Shown here: positions 1 through 11,500 of the stretch, piece by piece
How the letters are laid out: each line of letters starts with the position of its first letter
Numbering within the stretch: the first letter of the stretch is position 1
From: Paragordius varius
Lineage: Eukaryota > Nematomorpha
NCBI GenBank assembly: GCA_964247055.1
Contig: OZ176050.1
Span: forward strand, 9,858,001-9,922,000
DNA length: 64,000 nucleotides
Reading direction: 5' to 3'
Position numbers and translations under genes: made by a program
The notes under the pieces: generated by a model
The model's database searches: none
Told to the model about the DNA's origin: nothing
What the model saw: only the letters and a program-made list of their open reading frames with translations

Positions 1-1168
1 AACATAGAGTTAATGGAGATAAAAAATAATAAAACTCATATAATAAAAAAGAATGTTAACTATTCTCTTACGGGTTTATGCATAGGCTCAATATTGTTTA
101 CTCGAAATTAACCATATTTAAACTGTACTTATTAAAGTTAATATTCAAATATCAGTGGATTTATTTTAAAATTTTCATTACGAATTCAAGGTTAAAAGTT
201 CTATTTTCAAATTGTGTTCACACAGCTGGGATCAAGGGATATAAAAAGTAAATCATTTGTCGTCCCTTTTTATGGGTAAGAATGATTATACAACAAAAAT
301 GTGTTTATCTAAACTCGTATGGCTTCTTTTTTGAAAATAATCTCCAAAACTACGCCATTTTGTATGGCGTCTCAGTTTTTAATCGGTAGACTCCTACCCA
401 TAGACCTATATGGAAAAAGTGCTGAGTTAAATTCTTTGCCTTTATAGGGCAAGTATTTGGAAACATCTTTGATACCATCGTCCCATGGGTTATTCGAAAA
501 AATACCTCAACAATGGCGTATTTTTAGGGCATAAAGGCCCCAAATTAACGGCTAATAAAAAAAAGGCCGACTTTAATTTATACCTAGTTACGGGAATATT
601 TCAAGCATTTAATGAGCTCATATGGCTTCATATCTGTAAATTAGCTCCAAAACAACGCAATTTCCAGATAGTGGCGGAGTCTTAGCGGCTATCTGTTTAC
701 CCAGCAGCTAATATTAAAAACACAAGACTAAAATTTTTGCCTTTAACAGGGAATACCTGGAATCCTCATTAAATTTTAACGTTATCATACCCTGGAAAAA
801 TTATTTAGTTTTTTATGAAAAAATGGCATTTTACGGGGGGGAGCGGCTAATAAGAGATCCTAAATTAAAAAAGTGAGCCGACTATGTTCCGCGCAATCGA
901 AATAAATATAAAAATCACATTTGAAATCGACCAGCACGTTTTCCGGGTATTGTCTCAAGACACAATTTTTGTAGACTTGTGTTTTCAAAAAAACTTGTTT
1001 TTTTACATGGGGAGGGCCCGAACTGGGGACCTAATTCAAAAAAAGGGCGAAGCTTTTGTCGGATTCATTAATGTTTATATTTTTTTGACATTTGGATTTG
1101 AATGGGTCTAGTGGTTTTCAGGAAACAGATCGCAAAGCCAGCATTTTCCATTTTTATAAATATATAGA
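1..1168 (-). mobile_element. Helitron, minus orientation, cut by window start
   Basis: Read on the minus strand, the element starts at 1168 with the Helitron 5' end TCTATATATTTATAAAAATG, preceded by A as expected for A^T insertion. The body matches the copy at 44901-46771 (same blocks around 300-1130), and positions 1-150 match both flanks of the hAT element at 46772-54825 without any interruption. The 3' terminus lies outside the window. No Rep/helicase domain is visible, so this looks non-autonomous. Short ORFs inside it are degenerate and not supported as genes. Confidence 0.75.
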
Positions 1169-2517
1169 TTATTATGATCACAATAGAAATGCTGGTATAA
1201 ACAGTCTTTCCGAACCAAAAGATTTTATGATATATTTATCTACGATGATTACTATTTTTCCTTATAACAATAATTTTAAAAATTAAAAACATTTTTTGTT
1301 AAATTGTATTTTTATTACTCGCGACCCCAAATGGGGTCGCGACCCATAGTTTAAGAAGCCTTGTGGAAATCAAGTGAAAAGACAATAAATAGACAATTAT
1401 GGTTTAATTAATTTTGTATTGCAAAATTTGTTTTGCAAAAAGTTCTACTTTGCTTAGCTATTGTGGCGTATTTCAATCAAATATTTAAAACTTATACCAA
1501 CAGTTTCAACACAATCTAATAAGCATTAATGAAATAATTGTTTTGGTGTTACAATGAAAATTGATATTACACGTGCAAAACGCAAAAATTAAGACAAATA
1601 TTTTTTCTATAAGGCAACCATATGCTTTAACCTTAATTTTTTTAATATACACCCAATCTTGCGCAAAATCAGAAATAAAGATGTAAATTGGTAACAGACT
1701 AATAATTATATAGAGTTAATTTAAAAAATATCTTGGTTAAAATAAGCGTGGTTGTGTGTTTTTTTAAATTGTTTTTCATTTTTACGATAATTAATATTTA
1801 TTAAATGAAAAAGCGTATGTGCCTAAAGTAATTTAAAAATAAGTATAATAATACAAAATTAAATTGAATGGACTGCCCAGCTTATTAAATCCGCATGTAA
1901 TCTCTGAATTCATATACATAAATATAATTGGGTCCATATCATTAGGGTCTACCTGTGCAAAAAACTAACCTCTTTATTATTTGACTTTGATATAAATTAT
2001 TTAAATTTTAGTATTAAATTAATTTTTCGTAAATAAATCTTATCAAAATTACGGTTAAACTGAAGGAATTTTAACTTAACACATAATTAATTAAAACATA
2101 AATACCGTTAAAAATAGGGTTGAAAGATGAATTTACCATTAATTGACTTTTGGAGATAAAGTAAAAGTTAGTTAGAAGCGCCGGGATTTAAATAGACATA
2201 TATTATGTAAGTCATTATCTTTCGAATGGCAAAAATTTATTTCATTTACAAATTAGCTGTAAAAGGTCTCCATAACAATTCAATTTATTCGCCACCACAA
2301 ACCGAATATGTTACATATGGGAAAATGGGAATGATTACTACACTTACGACACATCTAATAAAGAATAAATTAGAGTAATATTACTGTTTAATTTATTAAT
2401 ATATTTAAATTTCTGATTTCGTCATATATGCTTAAAATAAAAATTATATGAAATTCGGATATACTTTAACTAACAAAAAATTATGTTAAAACAGAAAACA
2501 TGGAATAAAAATTTCAG
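1169..2517. other. AT-rich non-coding stretch upstream of the peroxidase exons
   Basis: No convincing exon, RNA gene or element end is visible. The missing 5' exons of the peroxidase (signal peptide, propeptide) should lie here or beyond the window start, but I could not identify them. Confidence 0.4.
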
Positions 2518-5500
2518 CTATTCGAAATTATCTCAAAAAAATTGATCCTGACACAACTATGTTAAAAGAAATGTGTCCCATGTCAAAAGTTCTAGATCTG
2601 AAGCAATGTTCAAACAAATATCGTACTTATGATGGATATTGTAATAATGTTAGACATTTAACTTGGGGTATGTCCATGATGCCAGCCGACAGAGTGGTTG
2701 CACCCGCATATGCCGATGGTATAACATAAAGAATTTTATTTATAATCTATTGAGAACATGGGTGTTTGCAACACACAGCCCTTCAAAATATTATGTGCGG
2801 CCCACAAAAAATTTGAAAATAAGAAATAATTCTGACATAAATTTTGCCATTACGAAATCAGAGAAAATTGATGTTTTTAAAACAAATTTTCTGACTAAAT
2901 AAGTCTTTCCAAATTTTGGCAATGAACTAGCGAAAATTGGTGAGATAAATAGTTGTATTGTTTTCGTAAATTACGGTGATGTGTTTGAAATTTAATAAGA
3001 TATTTATATGCGGCCCGTGAAACCGTTTGTGTTAGGCACCCTTGATTTAGAAACATGAAAATTACAAAAAAACAGATTAAAAGGCATCGCCCCTATGACA
3101 AATAAACCTATTATTTATTTGCTTAAAAAAGTTTATCCTTATGATAGGGTTTAATACACCAAGAAAAGATAAAAAGGGCAAAGATTTACCCAATGCCCGT
3201 TTGTTGAGTTCTCGTGTATTTTCGTCCGTTTCTAAAAGTCATCACAATCTGACGACAATGATTACGACTTTTGGACAGTTTTTGGACCATGATATAACTC
3301 TCTTCCCACTCCCATATGGTATATAAAGTTAACAAAATATAAAAATATATTTTTATAATAATTTGGACATTGGTCAAACAACTTTTAATATTAATTAGTT
3401 AAATAATTATTTATATACGAGCTTTAGAAATACAAATCCATGATGATGAAAATAGAATTTTAAGAGCAATAAAAAGCTCATTTAAATGTATAACAAAGGG
3501 GACTACTGTGTTTGGAGAATTTTTTATAACTAATATATTCGTTTTTTGCATAAAGCTTAAAATTTATTTTGATATTCAAACAAGGGCGATTTACCCCAAG
3601 GTTGAAATGTTGTCAACCTCAATACGAACATCCGTTGTGCATATCCATCCCTATTCCGAGCAATGATTCGTTTTTCACTTATCACAATGTTGAATGTATG
3701 GAAATGATGCGATCTCTTCCAGCTATAGAACCAGATTGCAAATTAGGTTATAAATTATAACGTGGCTAATATATTTGCATCCAATAATAATCAAAATAAT
3801 TTTTATGATATATATTTAATTTAGGCCAATTACTATCATTTAATTAGGAAAAATGATAAAATGATAATTGGTAAATTCTAAATTTGTATTTTAAAGGTCC
3901 ACGTGAACAAATGAATCAATTGACATCTTTCATTGATGGATCTGTTATATATGGGAGTACAGAAGCTGATGCCTTGAGTTTGAGAAGTTTTCAAAATGGT
4001 AATATTTTTATTATTTCCATACTTAAATATAATTATTATGGTTTAATTAATAATTTTCGAACATAAAAAATTAAATGTAATCTATATATTTATAAAAATG
4101 GAAAATGCTGGCTTTGTGATCTGGTACATGAAAACCGGTAGACCCATTCAAATCCAAACTTCGAAAAAGTATAATCATTAATGAATGCCCCGACAATAGC
4201 TTCGCCCTTTTTTTGAAATAGGCCCCCAGTTCGGGCCCACCCCGTGTGAAAAACGGGTTTTTTTTGAAAACAGAAGTCCACAAAATTCGTGTCTTTGAGA
4301 CAATTTTCCGGAGAACGTGTTGGTCCATTCTATTTCAAATATGATTTTTATTTAGTTATTTTCGATTGCGCCGAACATAGTCGAGTAACTTTTTTGATTT
4401 AGGCCCTCTTTTTACCCGCTACCCCCGTAAAATGCCACCTTTTTCAAAAAACAAAGTCCACAAAAATAATTTAAATCAATTTTTCGCCCTAGGTATGAGA
4501 CCGTAAAAATTCAATATGGATTCCACGTATTCCCTGTTAAAAGGCAAATATTTTAGTCAGGCGTTTCTTTGATGATAGCTGCTGGGTAAGGAGTTACCCG
4601 CTAAAAACTGATTTCTCATGTAACTTTGTGATCTGTTTCCGGAAAACCGGTGAACCCATTCAAATCCAAACATCGAAAAAATTTAATCATTAATGAATGC
4701 CCCGACAATAGCTTCGCCCTTTTTTGGAATTAGGTCCCCAGTTCGGGCCTACACCGTGTGAAAAATGGGTAAAGTCAATTTTTTGGAGAACGTGTTGGAC
4801 CATTCAATTTCAAATATGATTTTTGTTTACTTATTTTTGATCGCGCTGAACATAGTCGACTCACTTTTTTGATTTAGGCCCTCTTTTTACCCGCTACCCC
4901 CGTAAAATGCCATTTTTTTCAAAAAAACAAAGTCCACAAAAATAATTTTTTGATTGTATTTTTTTGCCCAAGGTATGAGACTGTAAAAATTCGAGAAGGA
5001 TTTTTCGTATTGTCTGTTAAAAGGCAAAGATTTTAGTCAAGCGTTTCTTTGATGTTAGCTGCTGAGTAAGGAGTATCTATCATATGTATAGGATGTTAAA
5101 AGATATATGGATATTAATACATTATTTATGGTAATCTATATATTTATAAAAATGGAAAATGCTGGCTTTGTGATCTGGTACAGGAAAACCGGTAGACCCA
5201 ATCAAATCCAAACTTTGAAAAAATATAATCATTAATGAATGCTCCGACAATAGCTTCGCCCTTTTTTCGAAATAGGCCCCCAGTTCGGGCCCACCCCGTG
5301 TGAAAAACGGTTTTTTTTTGAAAATCGTGTCCTTGAGACAATTTTCTGGAGAACGTGTTGGATCATTCAATTTCAAATATGATTTTTGTTTACTTATTTT
5401 CGATTGCGCCGAACATAGTCGTCTCGCTTTTTTAATTTAGGCCCTCTTTTTACCCGCTCGCCCCGTAAAATGCCACCTTTTTCAAAAACAAAGTCCACAA

Positions 5501-8500
5501 AAATAATTTTTTAAATCAATTTTTCGCCCTAGGTATGAGACCGTAAAAATTCAATACGGATTCCACGTATTCCCTGTTAAAAGGCAATTATTTTAGTCAG
5601 GCGTTTATTTGATGATAGCTGCTGGGTAAGGAGCTACCCGCTAAAAATTGATTTCTCATGTAACTTTGTGATCTGCTACCGGAAAACCGGTAGACCCATT
5701 CAAATCCAAACTTCGAATTCCCCCCCTACAAAAATAATTTTTTAAATCAATTTTTCGCCCTAGGTATGAGACCGTAAAAATTCAATATGGATTCCACGTA
5801 TTCCCTGAAAAGGCAATTATTTTAGTCTGGCGTTTATTTGATGATAGCTGCTGGGTAAGGAGCTACCCGCTAAAAACTGATTTTGCTACCGGAAAACCGG
5901 TAGACCCATTCAAATCCAAACTTCGAACCCCCCCCCCTTCTCAGAAGTCCGAAGGACTTCCTCGGGCTGCCTAGCAGCACGAGATTTACCTAGTATGTGT
6001 TAAAAATGCAAAACTAGATAGCAAAATAAATAATCTGTATAATATGATTTTTTTCACATGATTATTTGACTATTATTGTAAATTCTCTCCATTCTTTGAC
6101 CGTATAATAATACCTAATTATATACTTTTTCATATAACTGCCATGGGATAGTTAAATAAGTATGGAGGTATGAAATACTTTGGCTAAAATGAAGAAATGG
6201 ATAATCTTTTTAAAAATAATCAAACTTTTCTATAACAAAACCGATAATGTTTGCAATATACCCAATATATTATCTAATTTAATGTCCACGAGAGCATTTA
6301 TATTAATTTTTATGGCTTAATACAGTAAAGACAACTATTTTAAGCCATATCTGTAACTTGAATGCTAGAAGGATATTTAATTTGCATGTCAGTAGACAGT
6401 ATAAAATTTTTCATTTTTCGTAGTAACATTTTTGAAGATTGTAGAAACTAATATAATAAAAAACATTATACATGGTAACAATGTAATTTAAATTCCCTTT
6501 TATTATTTAAAATACAAATAGTGCTCGTTTCTATACATAACTTCTGTAAGGTATATAAATATCAGTATTTGCATATTTATTTTAATTCAGAGGTGCCACT
6601 GTTTGAATCGGAACCCGTTTAAAACCCTCAAAACTGATTTTTGAAATTCTCTTTTGATAGAACCCTTTTTTAGTATCACCAGATATGCATAAGTGTAAAA
6701 TGAGCAAAAATTTATTTCTCCATTGAATTCAATTAGGATTAATTTTTTAGACACATTAGTATAATAATATTAAAATTTACACAATAACAAAATTTATTAT
6801 GAAATATCTTTGTTTATCGCAATCAAACATTTAACGCTTCAATACATACATTAGGAGAATTGAAAGCACAAAAACACCCCAAAAATCCGTATTTGAAAGA
6901 TTTGTTACCCCTTTCAAACGGCACGCGTTCCGAGGAATGTACAATAATGAAGCAGGACAAAGTCGTTGACCAACAATGTTTTTTAGCAGGTCTCAAAATA
7001 TATAATGCTAATTTAATTACTTTGGACTGTTAGTTTAAATAAGTACTTTAAACAACAATATCTAACGAAAAGCTGGACTAATGATCCAAATTATTTGTGA
7101 AAATCACAACCAACATTTTGAAATTTGATAGAAATATGGGGATTAAAGCAGCGATCCTCCCAATTTACAGCAATATAATCATAAAATAGCTGACATATTA
7201 TCATATCTATGATTAACTAATTCACCGTATATATTAAAATAAATGTAGTTTGTTTGGTCAAATAATAAAATTTTCCGATATCTCTTATTATTTATAATCA
7301 TCCTATAAATATATCTTGCAATGCCATGATTAAAATCCCTTATATCAATATAAAATATAATTGAAAATATATAAATTGATTTAACAAAACTATCAGCATT
7401 TATTTTGCTAAAAATATGTTTACGGCTTTAAAACCATTGATGATTTACACTAAACTGTTAAGCTAAATGATATTATAATATCAGGAGGGTTATTACATTA
7501 AGTGACCATTTTGCTGACTAAAATGAACAACATATTTGTAAAAAAACTATAAATTCCCTCTAAGAATTTTCGGAAATAATACTTAAGTTGGCATTGTAAA
7601 ATAGGTGAAGAACGGGTTAATGAAAACATCCCAATAACTGCCATGCACATAATATGGATGCGTGAACATAATCGCATCGCCAATGAGTTATCCAAAATAA
7701 ATTCGCATTGGGACGACGAAACTTTGTAAGATATTATTTGCCTATTTTAAGGTCATGTAAAACAACCATCAAAGTTTGAAAATTTCATAAAAAAAATATT
7801 TTTTTATCAAAACATATTAATCTGTAATTAAAATATTACAATATATCTTTATTTCCGATTATCGAATTAGCCAATTACAAGTCAATCTTTAATTTCATAA
7901 TAAAATGTATAGGTATCAAGAAACACGTAGGATTATTGGAGCCATGCTTCAATGCATAGTTTACAAAGAATTTTTGCCCAAAATATTGGGTGAAGTTAAT
8001 ATGCAACAATATTTTTTGGACGTTTTATATTTGGGTTACTTTAAAGGTTACGATGAGGAAGAAAACCCAACTATTATAAATGCTTTTAGTACGGCGGCTT
8101 TCAGATTTGGCCATTCGCTATTAAAGTAAAATTATCCTTATTCTTATTGATTTATATAAAAAAATTATATTGACATACATTTAGCAATGAAATTTATCAA
8201 GTTGGTTATCTTAATGCATATTATGCTACTATGCCAATGCACAAAACGTTCTTCAACACAAAAATGATGTACGGAGTCGAATTTCCTATGGGAGTAGATT
8301 CTATACTTCGAGGTTCTATGCTTCAACATGCCCAGGCCATGGATGATAACTTTGCCAGCGATATTCGAAACAACCTATTTATTAAACCAACTGAAACTTT
8401 TGGTATATAAAATTAAATTTTTTGAATTATTTACAATGAATATTATTTAATTTAGCATACATTGTTTTATATGTACTCGTAGAAGCGTAATTTCATACAC

Positions 8501-11500
8501 AAATGGTTTTTATCATTTGATTTATTTTTCAACCGTTTGAGTTTAGCTAAAATGTAAAGAGTTGTAAATAACGGCCTTAGTTTTTTTCGTAAATTAATCA
8601 GTTTGCCGATGTCTTTTATATTAGGCAGAGATTTAATGGCGATCAATATCCAACGTGGGAGAGATCATGGCATAGCCAGCTACAATGATTACAGGGAATG
8701 GTGTGGTTTCCCTCGCTACAAAAGCTGGAAACAGATGAATGATCCACAATCAATGGTACCCTTGACAGCACATAAATTGAAAAAATTTTACAAGTTTTTT
8801 TTTAATTTGATACCTAAAACACATTTTTGGATTGTTTTTTTTAACTTTTTAATTTTTCTAAATGGTAAATTTGTTAATATTTTATACAGACATCCGGATG
8901 ATGTGGATTTGTTTGTTGGCGGAATATGTGAGAAGCCAGAAAATGATGCTTTAGTAGGGCCCACGTTTGCATGTATTATCGGAAGGCAATTTCAACGCTT
9001 AAGATTTGGGGATAGATTTTGGTTTGAGAACGGACCCAAGAATAGCATTATAAAAAATCCATTTTCTAGAGGTAGAAATTCATATATTTGATGTAAATAT
9101 ATGTTAATTAAGTAACTTAAGTAAAACTATTTTAATTTTAACCATAATCTTCATTGGATTAGATTTTTTCAACATTTTGTTTAATTAATTTCATTAGGTC
9201 TAAGGGACTTGAAACAAAAAGAAAAATTTAATATTCTTCCAAACTAATAATGTTTACTGCACCCAACTTCTAAAGCTACATATAAACCTTAATAAGCAGG
9301 AAACTACACTTAAGTTGAACTCGTGATAAATAAACGTTAACAGTGTGGCTACAATGGTGGATTCAAATCTTTTTTATCAAAAAATTAGCTTTTAAATAAC
9401 AAACTTAATTATATTAGATTAGATTTTTTTATTAAACAAACGTTATCAACTGTTATTCTCCTTTGGAATTTTAAAAAAATTTATCCTAAAGCGATTTCGA
9501 CCCTTAGGTATATACTGCAAATAAAAAAGGGCATATCAGGTTTCAAAATTCATCCACTATTCTTTCAATCTGATTTCATAAATGCGTTTCAATCATTAAC
9601 TAATGTTTTCAGGGAATAAATGAAAATAAATGATCCTCAGCAAAACTGTTTTAAGGCCTTTTGCACGTAATATCCTCGCCTCAATATTTATTAATTTATT
9701 TAATATTATCCAAAATTTTCAAATTTTATAAAATAATTTTTATAGTTCCTTAGAATTAAAACACTAATTATTAAATAAACCAAATATAAATCATACAAAT
9801 TTTCAAATTTATACCACGGTCGCCCCATGACTCTAAAATATTACACTAGACAACTAATTAAAACTTTTTTAACTTCCATTCTTGTAAATTTAAAATTTAT
9901 TTGGTTTAAGAACATAATTAGTATATCTGAAAAGAAAATTAATCTAACATTCAATAATTTTTTTATATTAGAGTTTATCGATAATTTTTGGCCCCGATTT
10001 AACATTAAACTCGAAATTTCGAAAATTAAAAGTTTTAGATATGAAGCCATGTATTTTATATCATTCGAAAGAGAGCAAAAAACTGTATCTTTTAAATGGT
10101 AGTAAGTCATTTCTATTCGGATGTAAAAATTATTTGGATTTAAATGGTCGAAATTTTCAATCCTTAAATAAGTCAAGAATTTTCACAGACAAACTAATTT
10201 GAAAATCATATAAATTATTTTAATATAATTATTAGGGTTATATTAGTATTTAATTTAAAAAAAAATGTTTGAAAAAGCTTTTGGTTAGCTTTTTTAATAA
10301 AAATTATTATTATCATAAATATTTTACCTAGTTTAATGTGACCAGATAGGCTGTTTTTCGCAGTGCAGTACTGGGTTTTCAAAAAAAACTGCGCCTGTAC
10401 TGCGCCCACTTTTGTACTGCTTTTTGAAATGATAAAAAATTTAATTTTTTATAATTAGATATTAATTACCTATTATTTTTAGATATTAATTACCTATTAT
10501 TTATTCAAAAAAATTATTTTAGAATTTAATATACTACCTCTGTAAAATAACCCCATAATTTGTAAAAAATTGGTTCATTTTTAGGTAAACAAAGATTGGC
10601 CTGTTTTTAATTGGTTAATATTTTACTTTCTGCTCAAAATATACATATAATTGGGATTTAAATCGGTAAAACCGCTTATGATTGCAGCCTTTCGGGCTAG
10701 GTGAACTATAAATCTCGCACCGTAAATTCAGGCTAATGGCTCTTTTACTCAGGGCTTCCGCAAAAAGAGGTGCCTCAAAATTTATTACCAACATTAATTT
10801 ATGATATTTTCATCAATGTTTGATCTTTAGAAAGTTCATTTTTTGTTATAATTATTAAACGGAAAATTATCTAGAAAATTGTATTCCCATATATTTAAAA
10901 TTTATATGGCAATGATTTGGAAATATCCTGTTTGCGCATTAAAAAAATTAAGAGTTATTTACGTTTTCTATACTCATTAGATGGGGGTATGATATTTCTA
11001 AATTTTTTTCCTAAACTTTTTAGTTTTCTTATTTTTTTGCATAAACAAATTTGAGATATTTTGTTGAAGTATACTTAAACCATTATGATAATGTGACCAG
11101 ATATTTTGAACTTTGACGCAGTACAAAATTAAAACATAATTTGCCTGTTTTTACAACATCGGTGTGGTATATTACACAGTTTCCACAAAAAAATATCCTT
11201 GAAAAACATATATTCTGATAGGAAAATATCAGGATTATTATGGTGCTTTTGGTTAACCTTTACGAATTATTAAAGAAAGTTTTTTACACTATTGTGATAA
11301 GTGCTCCGTATATAATTGCAAGAGGTGCGTAATTTTTTCAAATATATGTTTTGGTGAAAGCTAAATGTCTTTTTTCCAAAGACACTAAAATATAACATAA
11401 ACTACATATAAAAAGCAAAATAATATTTTTAAAAATTTTAAATTTTTAGATGTGGGTTCTGAAAGTCCGAATTTTTTGGCTCTTTTAAAATGGACCGTTT

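Noticed and set aside
4071-5376. ORFs of 63-85 residues on the minus strand sharing a [12 protein letters not shown] motif, also near 884, 44834 and 53312
   Set aside because: They fall in repeated Helitron body sequence, occur in overlapping frames, have no known domain and differ by frame changes between copies.
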